DNA of 27,236 nt, from assembly GCF_000281045.1 (NCBI RefSeq), contig NW_008246104.1, positions 68,765 to 96,000 of the forward strand, written 5' to 3'. The notes under the pieces were generated by a model. That model was not told the DNA's origin. It did not search any database and saw only the letters and a list, made by a program, of their open reading frames with translations. Each line of letters opens with the position of its first letter. Position 1 is the stretch's first letter. Below are positions 1 to 9,730 of the stretch, in pieces. Origin of the DNA: Saprolegnia diclina VS20 (taxonomy: Eukaryota; Oomycota; Saprolegniomycetes; Saprolegniales; Saprolegniaceae). A program made the translations under genes and the position numbers.

Positions 1-1
1 C

Positions 2-304
2 CTCTTGGTCAAGCGGCCGACGTTCGAGGCGCTTAACGCGACGGCCACCAAGCTCAACGGGCTCGTGGCCAACTCGACGATTGAGTTTCAGCAAGCGCTC
101 GTCAAGGCCGGTGTGCTCTTTGAGACGACGCAGCTCACGGTGCAGACGGCGCAGACGAGCGTCGATGAGCTGGACAGCAACGGCCAAGTGATTGCACCAA
201 ACGACTCGAGCGACGGTGTCTTTGCGAACGCCGGGGTAGCCAATGGCCCGACGTTATTACTCGTAGCGCTCGTGGCATGGGTCTACCTTGAAGTAGGCGC
301 TTAG
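2..304 (+). CDS. 3' part of secreted/anchored protein, paralogue of the 5311-6633 gene
   Basis: The open frame enters from the left edge and ends at a TAG at 302-304. It gives about 100 C-terminal residues. They align closely with the tail of the complete gene at 5311-6633: both share KRPTFE, then LN.TA.KLN, then an ALVKAGVLFETTQL stretch and QTSVD. Both end in a short hydrophobic segment (here around LLLVALVAWVYL), which could be a GPI-anchor signal or a membrane anchor. N-glycosylation sequons (NAT, NST, NDS) are present. The function is unknown; by analogy with the neighbour it is probably an extracellular or cell-wall glycoprotein. The two copies form a tandem family with the ankyrin gene between them. 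The start, signal peptide and low-complexity part lie outside the window. Confidence 0.85.
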   Translation, partial: LLVKRPTFEALNATATKLNGLVANSTIEFQQALVKAGVLFETTQLTVQTAQTSVDELDSNGQVIAPNDSSDGVFANAGVANGPTLLLVALVAWVYLEVGA

Positions 305-1047
305 ACCGTCGCTTCCGTCGACTGTCACCGCACGCACTCGAAGAACGTTGCATGCGTATATATCCTTGAAACACATTTACACGTTTAATTGCTCACCATC
401 AACAAGATGTCACCGAGAGGATGATGACGGTGCGCGCCAAGGGCAGCGTGTTGCTCGATCAACATGCACCGATACTTGGTGAGTGCTTTCTACACCTTAC
501 GTCGATGTCGATGGTATGCGCTGGTTGACGCCATGGGTTCGACCTTCTGAAAGGATGTTGCAAGAGAAGACAGAAAGGACAACAATTTGGTGGACAAGCT
601 AACACAATTTCATTACTACGATATCTGCAAACTCTGCAGACATGCGTGTGCGGAATTTGATCAAGTCGTTTGTCGTCCGTGATGTCGCTGTCCTTATCTC
701 TACTAATAACATCATTCTCCATGCACCTCGACGATGAACCTTGATGTTCAAGCACGGTGCAAAAAGTCGTGCCTCCCTTTTTGCTCAATGGCTCAATGAA
801 TAGCGAAGCCGAGGACAAATGTGTTGCACACGGATGCTATCGTGACATGTGTACACGTATTACGCAAGTGTGCTAGAGTACATGACTATGGAGTACTTGC
901 GGCTGTAGACCGACGCAAGTGGGAACTGCACCTTCGTGTAGCGTCAGTGAACCGGTAGCGTGGGATGTCGGGACACACTCATGACCATATGGATATGGCG
1001 GCCGGTGGCAGAGAAGGGTCTCGAAGTTGCCATTTTGCAATTTGCCA
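305..1047. other. Intergenic region, no gene recognised
   Basis: No frame here has family resemblance or credible splice structure. A Cys-rich minus-strand open frame of about 119 codons (459-818) has no recognisable domain, so I do not call it. The last 20 bases hold the core promoter of the ankyrin gene, listed separately. Confidence 0.6.
1028..1043 (+). promoter_or_regulatory. Oomycete-type Inr+FPR core promoter of the ankyrin-DUF4246 gene
   Basis: TGCCATTTTGCAATTT matches the oomycete core promoter consensus GCTCATTYYNCAWTTT at the last 13 positions (CATTTTGCAATTT). It ends 4 bp before the ATG at 1048, so the 5' UTR would be very short. The match is seen directly; its role is inferred from the known motif. 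Confidence 0.6.
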
Positions 1048-4000
1048 ATGGCCAACCAAGCGCTCATCGACGCGGCCGAAGCCGGGGACCTTGAAGCCGT
1101 TCGCGCGCAGCTTCCGTCGACAGCCGAAATGGCCGATCGCATGCACGCGCTCTTTATCGCATGCGACGCAGGCCACGTCGGTATCGTCGACGAGCTGCTT
1201 CCGTCTTGCGACGCCAACGCCACCAACGAGGTTTGTGGGTCCATATCACGTCTGCGCTTACGCACTGCCTCAATGTGTGTAGAAAAACCGCACACCACTG
1301 ATGATGGCGGCCGCTGCAGGTCATATCGCGGTAATTGAGCGTCTTCTTCCCGTCTCGAACGTGGCGATCGCCAACAAGGTACTATTTCGTTACGACACGG
1401 CCGACCACTAGACTGATACTCACCTCAAGGGGGGATTGACAGCGATGGCGTATGCGGCAATGAATGACCACGTCGAGGCTGGTCGCCTCTTGCTGCCGTT
1501 CGTTGACATCAACGCCGCGAGCCCGACGGTACTACTATCGGCAGGCAACGAACGCATATCGGCGTCACCAACATTTGATTAGCCGTTGCACGTGGCCGTG
1601 CTGTACGGAAGCGCATCCTTCGTGTCGTTTCTTGTTCAGAATGGCGCGAATGTGAATCTGCAGGCGGATGTACGTCAATGACGTGGCAGCACCATGTGCA
1701 AGTACTGACATTGCCGTTTCCGACATCCATAGGACGGGTACACGCCCCTCGCCGTCGCCATGTACGACAACAACGTTGACATTGCAAAGTGTTTGCTTGC
1801 GTCCAAGCGTTGCGACCTCACGATCGAGGATGAGGTACGTGTCGCCGCGTCCTCGTCCTACGACGCATTGAATGTGTAGTTTTCTGCTAACACGCCACTC
1901 ATGGAGGCCGTGACGAAGCGTCAGACTGAGATGGCCAAAGCCATCGCCGTCTATGCCGATCTCACTGCCACAAACAGCGTACGTCATCGTGACATACCAC
2001 ATATTGGCTTCATGACGAATCGTCATAGCGCAAATTTGTGCCCATGGACGTGGTCATCTTGACGCGGCAATGGGACTTGTTTGACGATTTCTTGCCCTTG
2101 TCGCCGCCCAACATGCGCGTCGGCTTCTTTGTACGTGTCTAAGAGCGTCAGGGTTCTAATCTCGTGACTTAGACGCAGCAGCCGCTCGTGGCGGCGGCAG
2201 CGCAGTATCGTAACGCAGCCCAGGTCCGCGGTCTCATCGACCGCGGCGCCGACGTCAACGCTGCGAGCAAGGTAGTATTACAATCGCCTTTCATCTCTTG
2301 CGCGAATCTCAACGGTCCGTTAGAACGGTCGCACTGCGCTCGTTGAAGCTGCTGCACTCGGCAAGGTCGACGTTGTCCACGTGGTATTGGGTGCCGGCGC
2401 GAACGTCAATGTGGCTGACACCACGGTACCTCACAATCTCCGCTCAATCTGCTGATCCCATCCTAACGCTGTAGACGGGAGAGACTGCGCTCATGCTCGC
2501 AGCAGCAGCCAACAGCCCACTTATCGTCGACCTTCTCTTGGCCCGCGGCGCCAACCCCTGCGCCGTCGACACTGTACGTAGCAAGAAGTCGACTTGCAGT
2601 TCATTGTGATGCAGGAGGGGCGAATGGCCGTGCACCACGCCGTCTTGGCCGACAACGTGGCCATTTTAGAGCTATTGCTCGCGACAACGACCCTCTCTGT
2701 AAGAAAGCATAGCCCACCCTCCCCACTCAAGGTCTGCAACTTAGGACCCGTCGTCGCTCGTGGGGCTCGCGACAGCGCACCAAAAGCACCGTGTCGTGCA
2801 GAGACTCCTTCGCGACGATCCGGCGGCGTGGCAGGCGGCGGCACCGAGCGACCTCTTTTGGCAGCCCAAGATCCAGCCGTACGACTTCAACACAAACCAA
2901 GGCCGCGTCTTCACCTCTGCCTACACGATCGTCGAGCTGCAGTACCTCGCGGTGCTTAGCGCCGTTCTAAGCAAGCGCGCCTGGTCGACCAAGCTCGCCG
3001 ACGACGACGTGCGCGCAACATGGCAAGTCGAGTCGGGCTTGAACCAGGAGCAGTTTGCCTACTTGGAGCAAGAACTGCGTGTCTACCAGCGCCTTGTTGA
3101 AGAGAGCGCCATGTGTCCAGGGAGCGCCCACGGTGCCTTCACGACCGACGCGCTCATTGGCTCGAGCCTCATTGCGGAACTCCAGGCGCGCACCGCGAGC
3201 CTCGAGGCCGACGCTGTTCGTCGTGGCGACTACCACCCGCACTCGGACGACCAAGTGCTCGACATTGTGCACCCGTCGCTCTACTGCGCCATCTACAACC
3301 GGACGCTCTTCTCGCAGACGCCCAACGCTGCGTATGGCGACCGCATCTTGACGTGGAATCCGTCCAACATCCCGGCGACCGTCAACGCCGCCGACAATGA
3401 CGTGTCGACGTCGTACCAATGGCTCCCTTCGCCGCTTATGGTCGACGCTGCGGGCCGCGCGCGCTTCACGTCATACGTCAACAACCTCCCGCCATCCGCG
3501 CCGGTCCTCGAGACAATCGAAGCAGCTTTTGCGTCGCTGCGTCCCCTCTTTGAAGCGGCCGTCGCGTCCAAGACGACGACGCCCCTCGTGCGCATCCCGC
3601 ACCCCGGTCGGTTCCGCGTCTCGCGCTTCAAGTACGCCTCGGAGCAGTACACGGCGCAGACAGGCTTGAGCAACTACGAGACCGACGCCTTCCGCGCCTT
3701 TCACAAGGACCTCTTTGACGACGTGGACGACAATGAGTTGCCGTTCATTACCCCGGTGCTGCCGCCGCGGTTCACGCCGCCGCCCGTGCCGGTGCCGGTG
3801 ACACCGCTCTCCGAGCGCGAACTCCACGTGATTGTCAAGATTGCCAGCATTAACCTCACGCCCGAGAAGCCAAAGTATGCGGGCGGCGCATGGCACATTG
3901 AGGGCATGGCCAACGAAGCGATCGTGGCCACGGGGCTCATCTACTACGACGTTCGCAACATCTCCGAGTCCCGTCTCCGGTTTCGCCACGTGTTTGACCC

Positions 4001-4526
4001 GACCGAGGCGCTCGAGACCGAGGGGTATCTGGACGAAGGCGGCCTGGAAGCTGTGTACGGCGTCACCAACGGCGTCTCGGAGAACGTCCAGGAAACCGGG
4101 TTTATCACGGCGACGACGGGCCGCGCGGTGGTCTTTCCCAACTTTTTACAGCACCGAGTCGATCCGTTTGAGCTCGTAGACAAGACGGCGCCGGGGCAGC
4201 GCAAGATCCTCGCCTTCTTCTTGGTCGACCCGAGTCGCGCGGTTGTCTCGACAGCGCACGTGCCGCCGCAGCAAGCAATGTGGGCGTCACTCGCAAGTTC
4301 CACGGGGCTCCCGACGGCATTGGCTGCGGAGATCGACGCGCTGCAAGGCACGATGACGCATGCGGAAGCGCGCACGCACATGGAGGCGCTCATGGCCGAG
4401 CGTGCCGCAAGCCAACTCCTCGCGCGCAACAACGTGTACGCCGTCTCGCTCTGGTACGGAGACTCCTATGACAATATTGATGATGATGATGTTTCTCACG
4501 CGACTCGATGGTGCAGTGAGCACTAG
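1048..4526 (+). CDS. Ankyrin-repeat protein with C-terminal DUF4246 domain (12 exons)
   Basis: Exons: 1048-1230, 1283-1378, 1430-1528, 1583-1669, 1733-1834, 1880-1978, 2029-2130, 2173-2271, 2324-2425, 2475-2573, 2615-2698, 2745-4526; about 977 aa. All exons join in phase 0. Residues 1-384 are about 11-12 ankyrin repeats, with signatures such as TPLMMAAAAGHIAVIERLL, NGRTALVEAAALG and GETALMLAAAA. The last exon (about 593 aa) matches DUF4246: IVHPSLYCAIYNRT, WHIEGMANEAIVATG, a GRAVVFPN stretch followed by QHRVDPF, then GQRKILAFFLVDP. Candidate 2OG-Fe(II) ligands are H768-x-E770, H854 and R870. That reading is inference, as the domain's biochemistry is not settled to my knowledge. The ankyrin half probably recruits a protein partner. 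The ATG at 1048 lies just after a core promoter match. Confidence 0.9.
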
Positions 4527-5310
4527 GTACACATTGTCGTTTGAAGGACGATCGTATTGTCGCGCATTTTTATTGACCGATGGACGGCAACTGCTGGTGG
4601 TACAGCTCCGACTCGTCCTAGAATTATGGCCTGACTTGAGCTATGAAATGGAATGTGTGTGCCGCAATCAAGGTCCTGAAGCAATGCATCGCTGGTGCTA
4701 GTGAGAGATCTGTAGTCGCGCGTATTTAATGGCCGCGCTTGTCGGGACTAGAGTCGGCAAACTCAAATGAGTACCGCACACGCGAGCGAGAGGCTGAGAA
4801 CAAGGCCTTTCTTTCCAAATCGCTGCTCGCCCAAGCCAAACTTGGAGCCAAGTGGATTGATCAATCCTGTCTTGCGACACGCAGATCATTGACCCAAGGT
4901 CTTGTTGAATTCGTTGAATGAAAGTGGTCCCGTTGTCCACCTCTGCTGCTCGTGGACGTGGGTGCTGAAATGTGTTGGCGTGTGACTGAGAATGTGTGAA
5001 TTGGACATTGGCAACTTACCTCAGCGTAGCGGCTGGAAGATAGAATTCGGCGCGACAAGCACACTAATGAATATCGAGCTCCAGATTGGTTTTCCTTGAG
5101 GCACGAGGTGTAGAATATCCCCAGTGGGGATTCCCTATATTTTGACACTTTGTCGTCGTCTCGTGGCAAGTCCAACGTCCTGGCTCATTTCTTTTTCAAA
5201 CTCAAAAATGATTGGGCGACACCAACAGGTGTTGGACTGGACACTGCGACGTCCGCGATGAAATCGATCGCACCGAAGAGCTTCATTTCCCAACTTTCCT
5301 TCCGCTCAGC
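4527..5310. other. Intergenic region, no gene recognised
   Basis: Only short open frames occur. One around 4739-4921 reads as a charged helix (REREAENKAFLSK), but it has no start context or family match. The region ends in the probable promoter of the 5311 gene. Confidence 0.5.
5282..5297 (+). promoter_or_regulatory. Probable Inr+FPR core promoter of the secreted protein gene
   Basis: TCATTTCCCAACTT matches TCATTYYNCAWTTT at all but one position. It lies about 14 bp upstream of the ATG at 5311. It is preceded by GCT as in the full consensus, but with one base of offset. Confidence 0.5.
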
Positions 5311-6633
5311 ATGCGACTCTTTGCAGTCCTCGTGTGCCTGGCGTCCTTTGCACTTGCTCTCGAAACACCCTCGCCCTCCAACGAACAAGTCCCGAGCCTG
5401 CGTCACCTGCTTCCGGCTAAAGGTGGTGGCGGTCACGGTGGTGGTGGTCACGGTGGTGGTGGCGGTCATGGCGGTGGCGGCGGTGGTCACGGCGGCGGTG
5501 GTGGCGGCGGTGGCAAGCCTGCTCCTGCTCCGGCCCCGCGTCCAGCGCCAGCTCCAGCCCCGCGTCCGGCGCCAGGCCCCGCACCCGGCCCTCGCCCCGT
5601 ACCTGCGCCAGTGCCCGCGACCGGTCCCCGCCCGATTGCACCGGCTGTACCCGCGAGCCAGCCGATGCCCAACCAAGGCATGCGCCCGATGCCACCGGCA
5701 ATGATCTACACGCCTGTGCGGCCCGTCGTCTTCGTGCCCATGTACCGCCCCTACGCGTACTCGTACATGTATTTCCCACCGCCGTACTTTTACTACCACC
5801 CGTACTACTACCCGCTCTACATTACGCCGACGCACTGGACGCAGTACCCGTGCTACCAGACCAACTGCCAAGCGCGCTACAACCAGTGCCTCGCCACGTA
5901 CAACAACGACGGCTGCGTCTGCTACCCCGGCTTCCTCCAGTGCGTCCAGACCAACTGCTACAACGACTACACGCCCGCGTACCAGCAGTGCCAGTCGGCG
6001 ATCCCGAACGCCAACCGCTGCGTCTTGACGTGCGCGCCGCAAGCGTACCCGGACCCGGCAGTCGCGCCCGTCCAGTACAGCTTGTACTCGACCATGTGGA
6101 TCCAAGGCGCCAACGCCACAGGCTTCCAGAACTACGCGTACGCCTTCACAGAGACACTGGCGTCGTATTTGAGCAGCAACAGCAGTGACGGCGCATCGAA
6201 CACTACGTCGGCGACGATCGGCAACCCGCCCGTGGTCATGGCCAACGTGACGCTCTCCAAGACGGCCGACATCATCGTCAACGGCACGTCGCTGCTGCAG
6301 GTCGACGTCTTCATCAAGCGGCCGACGTTCGAGTCGCTCAACACCACTGCCAACAAGCTCAACGCGATCATGGCCAACAAGACGATGGAGCTCCAGAACG
6401 CGCTCGTCAAGGCCGGTGTGCTCTTTGAGACGACGCAGCTCTCGGTGCAGACGTCGCAGACGAGCGTCGATACGCTCACCAAGGACGGAGGTATTCTCGT
6501 AGCAGATGCGTCGCAGTCCCAGTCCGATACCATCAGTGACGGCGTCATGGTCAATGCGGCTGCCACCGCGTCTCCGTGGCCGTCGGCGACGATCATGGTC
6601 GTCTTCCTTCTCACGGCTCACGTCCTAGGCTAG
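5311..6633 (+). CDS. Secreted Gly/His-, Pro/Ala-, Tyr- and Cys-rich protein
   Basis: A single exon of 440 aa. The start at 5311 is chosen because MRLFAVLVCLASFALA is a clean signal peptide; the same frame is open further upstream, but no signal peptide would result. Order: Gly/His-rich tract (38-68, HGGGG units), a Pro/Ala tract of PAPAPRP units, a Tyr/Pro-rich block (YFYYHPYYYP), then ten cysteines in a duplicated module (QTNCxxxYxxC occurs twice). A long threonine/asparagine-rich region with several N-x-S/T sequons follows, then a hydrophobic C-terminus (SATIMVVFLLTAHVLG) suited to GPI attachment or membrane anchoring. The second half matches the partial gene at 2-304. Likely an extracellular or wall glycoprotein, perhaps adhesive; no named family is recognised. 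Confidence 0.82.
   Translation: MRLFAVLVCLASFALALETPSPSNEQVPSLRHLLPAKGGGGHGGGGHGGGGGHGGGGGGHGGGGGGGGKPAPAPAPRPAPAPAPRPAPGPAPGPRPVPAPVPATGPRPIAPAVPASQPMPNQGMRPMPPAMIYTPVRPVVFVPMYRPYAYSYMYFPPPYFYYHPYYYPLYITPTHWTQYPCYQTNCQARYNQCLATYNNDGCVCYPGFLQCVQTNCYNDYTPAYQQCQSAIPNANRCVLTCAPQAYPDPAVAPVQYSLYSTMWIQGANATGFQNYAYAFTETLASYLSSNSSDGASNTTSATIGNPPVVMANVTLSKTADIIVNGTSLLQVDVFIKRPTFESLNTTANKLNAIMANKTMELQNALVKAGVLFETTQLSVQTSQTSVDTLTKDGGILVADASQSQSDTISDGVMVNAAATASPWPSATIMVVFLLTAHVLG
5422..5640 (+). repeat. Low-complexity GGN and CCN tracts inside the secreted protein gene
   Basis: 5422-5514 is a run of GGN codons broken by CAC/CAT (31 Gly/His residues). It is followed by a run of Pro/Ala codons (GCNCCN) to about 5640. 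Such tracts can slip in replication and vary in length between strains. Confidence 0.85.
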
Positions 6634-6791
6634 GAATACTATTTGGCATTTACCTTAGTACTTATTTACGATTTTATATCGCTTCTTTGTATCGACTTGA
6701 TACTATACACTGTCGTACGGTATCCGCAAGACAAATTCGTGCGCGGATGGTACCTCTAGAAATACATATCCAATCTATCGGTTGACGAAGG

Positions 6792-6798
6792 TCATTTC
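6792..6798 (+). promoter_or_regulatory. Possible initiator of the CENP-X gene
   Basis: TCATTTC fits the initiator part (YCATTYY) of the oomycete core promoter. It lies 10 bp before the ATG at 6809. The downstream FPR half is not matched, so support is weak. Confidence 0.3.
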
Positions 6799-6808
6799 CG
6801 ACCCGAGC

Positions 6809-7117
6809 ATGGACCAGCCGGTCGGGTTCAAGCCGGCGCTCGTGGAGCGCCTCCTCCGCAGCGCATGGAAGCGACTTGCCGAGACCGAGGACGCCGATGG
6901 AAGCGATGACAGCGCCGACGACGACGACGCTGCCATTGCCGACGGGCTCAAGGTCAAGATCCAGCCCGACGCGGTGCCTGTCGCGGCCGAGTTCCTCCGC
7001 CTCTTTGTCCTGCAAGCGCTCGAGCGCGCCCAAGAAGAAGCCATGATCGACGGTAGCCCCGAGGTCGAGCCGCGCCACGTCGAGCAGATTCTCGCCCTCT
7101 TGCTCTTGGACTTTTAG
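6809..7117 (+). CDS. CENPX: CENP-X / MHF2 histone-fold protein
   Basis: A single exon of 102 aa. The N-terminus GFKPALVERLLRSAWKRL fits the first helix of CENP-X. An acidic insert (DSADDDDAA) follows, then VKIQPDAVPVAAEFLRLFV, and then a C-terminal helix ending EPRHVEQILALLLLDF. The terminal leucine run followed by DF is characteristic of CENP-X/STRA13. In other eukaryotes CENP-X pairs with CENP-S (MHF1), both at the inner kinetochore and with FANCM helicase in fork repair. The first in-frame ATG is used. It converges with the docking-protein gene on the other strand, with only 15 bp between stop codons. Confidence 0.87.
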   Translation: MDQPVGFKPALVERLLRSAWKRLAETEDADGSDDSADDDDAAIADGLKVKIQPDAVPVAAEFLRLFVLQALERAQEEAMIDGSPEVEPRHVEQILALLLLDF

Positions 7118-7132
7118 TGCATGTTCGTTTGG

Positions 7133-9461
7133 TTACTGGAAGATTGCTCGCTGGAGGAGCTGGTCGGGCGAGACAGGCGTCGTGTTGTCCATGGCCGCGT
7201 CGCTGGTGAGAACTGCCGGAAGCACCATGGTCGAGGCAAGCGTCTCAAAGGACCCGAGCGCGTCGGCTGACATGGGCGACGGGACCGTGGCCAGTGGCAC
7301 CCGCGGCCCAACCACGATGGCCGACTACAGACAGGAGATGATGAGCGTGGTCATCCCTCGGAGCTTGGCACCGGAATGTCCTTCTTGCTGCGGCTCGAGT
7401 CGCGTCGGGTCGGCTCCTTTGTCGTCGCGTTCAGCTTCATGCGATTTGTTATCGCAATTTCAACAATGCGCTCTTGGGCAATTCCTACAGTTTGTATATC
7501 AAGTCGATTCAAATTCGAGAAAGAGGATCGTGCAAAGTGAAAACATACCGAGAATCGCCGGCAGTGGCATGTCCTGGACAGCCGCAATGTACCCGTTGCC
7601 TTGCAGCACGTGCTTGTCAGTTCTCAGCACTTCGAGAAGGTGCAGAATCGGCGCGCGCAACACGTCGTGCTCCATCGAGCACTTCCGCGTGAGCTCCAAG
7701 TACCTAGTCCACCGTCGTATATCGCGCATCACATCATCTCTACTCTTGGGTCTTGCGCTCGGCGATACGGAGCTTCTCTTGCGCACTCTGGGTCTCAATC
7801 GCCTTGGCCGCGTCCGCTGCACGCGTCGACGTCTGAATTTGGGCTGCTTCTTCCTCGAGCGCCGCCAGCTGATCTTCAAAGCGCTTGACTTCGGCTTGCT
7901 GCTCCAGGTCCAATTTGTACAGTGAGATAAGCTACTGCAGACGATGAGTGAAAATCGCTCGAAATTTCAAAACGACTTGGGTCTCGGTCTCGACAAAGGC
8001 GTCGACGAACGCCTCGATGCTAGGGACGTCGAGCTCGGTTTGGATCGTCTCGAACGTTTTCTGTGCCATTTCAGCGCCAAACCGAACGATTCAAATAAAC
8101 CTTGTGGCGGAGCGGAGGGTCGGTGGCGTCGGCGATCTTCTCTTTGGCTTCGGCCGCCTACACCACCACCACATGCGCAATTTGTCGCTGGGCAGACTCG
8201 TCGTATGTACGGCATTGCTCGCTTTCATCGACGCCAGCACTTGCTCCCGCGCCGCCGCTCTGTCGTGGATCAACGCCATCATGCGGGGAACGTCCATATG
8301 CACAAAGTTGTCTTCGGGTGGCAGCTATCGCAAGAGGCTACTTGAATAGAATCGCAGAGGCGACCATATTGTACCTTGAGCACACGCTCGACCGCGTCGG
8401 CTTCAGCCTGCCGTTCCAAGTCGGCGAGCTCGTTCATCGTGTCAGTCGCGACTTCTCGGGTTGTGTTGATGCGCTCCTCGGCTTCAATGATCTTTGTTTG
8501 CGCGTCCTGGATGTCCGACTCGAGCTTGCGCTGCACTTGGCCCAAGGACAGCTACCGTTCGCTACAGAAAACCCCGACCGAAACCAGCGAGGTCGCACCA
8601 GCTCTTGGCGAAGGTAATCGATCGCTGTGCGCACGGCGGCTTGCTGCGTCACAGCCTTCATGCACTCTTCCTCGGCCTTGTTGAAGCGGTGCTGGACGAC
8701 CGAGAGGCAGTGAGCGACCGCTTGGTCGTTCTCTTGGACGGCGTGGACGCCGCGCAGCTGCTTGCGCATGCTGTCGATGCTCCTAGACGCACGCATGAAG
8801 CGTCGATACGTCCAGGCGCGTAGTACTTGTCGATGGTTTTCTTCTCTGCATCCAGCGACGCAATGTCCTTTTGCAGCGCCAGAATCTTCTCGTGGTACGC
8901 CATGTCGCTCTCGAGCAAGTGGTTGACCGTCGGCTTGGTCGCCTCGTCCGCCAGTATCGACGGTCGATGGCCAAGAGCCGATGCACTGCGGTGCCGGACC
9001 AGTGGCTTTGTCGGCGTCGCGAGCTGCGCCATTGGCGGCATCTCAGCAAATGGCTCGACGTGGTCCTTCTTTTTACGAAGGCCATGGGCGCTCGCCACTC
9101 TACACACAAGCACGGAAAGCACGTTCGATCACCACCATGGTGGGTACCGTAGGGGCGACGGCGCTGGTTTCTTGGTCTTCTTCTTGGCTTGGCGTGGCAC
9201 AGCATGCGCGGATTTTGGCAGTGGGGGCTTGCGCTGCGGCTTGGGCGACTCCAAGTAGACAATGTACTGGTCGTCCGACGCGCCGGGCTCGACCTTGGCG
9301 ATCGCGCCGGTTGTCTGCAGGAGGGCGAGGTTGGATCTGGAGCCGAGGAGGAACTTTTGGTGGTCCCGCAGGTGGTTGTCTAGTAGTGCATTGTACTCAG
9401 GGATTCCCTCCGACGCCAGGAATCGCGTCGTGTAGGCCGGCGATCTTGTGGGGGTGGCCAT
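7133..9461 (-). CDS. Outer dynein arm docking complex-like coiled-coil protein (ODA1/CCDC114/CCDC63 family)
   Basis: Exons, 5' to 3' on the minus strand: 9148-9461, 8827-9099, 8599-8782, 8375-8551, 8211-8324, 8101-8157, 7977-8060, 7744-7931, 7549-7703, 7372-7484, 7133-7324; 616 aa, all phases consistent. After a basic, Pro-rich N-terminus, residues from about 150 are mostly coiled coil (HEKILALQKDIASLDAEKK, then AIDYLRQELLSLGQVQRKLE). Residues 374-401 (KTFETIQTELDVPSIEAF and on) resemble the conserved ODA1 segment of the form F.KIQ.ATGI.DI.E.V..FI..E. A long helix and a Ser/Thr-rich tail follow. Such proteins anchor outer dynein arms to axonemal doublets, fitting a zoospore flagellum. The donor at 7976 (GTCGTT) and the last exon are the least certain parts. 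Family assignment is by recall, not search. Confidence 0.72.
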
Positions 9462-9730
9462 CCCAACCACTGCGGTTACACTGTCCTTTCTGGTGTAGTC
9501 GTTTAGTTAGTCGTTCTGGATTCCGTGCAAGGCGTATCCGGATGTGATTGATGTTTTCTATTTAAATAGGTTGCTTCAGTCTGGTTTCTTCCAGTAATTT
9601 TTTACAACATTTTATTTTCCATCATATCCGGTCGACATATTTTTATAAAGGTCACCTCTGTATTTGTATGGTGTAGAAAAATAAAAATAAATTCCACGGC
9701 TTGGACCCGCTGACCGGTCATAAAGACCCG
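9462..9730. promoter_or_regulatory. Divergent intergenic promoter between docking-protein and SNW1 genes
   Basis: This 269 bp AT-rich gap separates two divergent starts (9461 minus, 9731 plus). It contains the perfect 12-bp palindrome CTATTTAAATAG at 9558-9569, 97 bp from one ATG and 161 bp from the other. The AT-rich stretch at 9590-9700 has no coding potential. Bidirectional use is inferred from position. Confidence 0.5.

Noticed and set aside
535-545. GGTTCGA resembling a tRNA B box
   Set aside because: No matching A box or foldable acceptor and anticodon arms around it.
459-818. 119-codon Cys-rich minus-strand frame
   Set aside because: Irregular cysteine spacing, no signal peptide, no neighbour support.
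4739-4921. Charged helical plus-strand frame in the 4527-5310 gap
   Set aside because: Short, no family resemblance, and no splice partner could be found.
5185-6621. 478-codon antisense frame over the secreted protein gene
   Set aside because: It is a shadow of the Gly/Pro-rich sense gene: low-complexity Arg/Val product, no signal peptide or motif.
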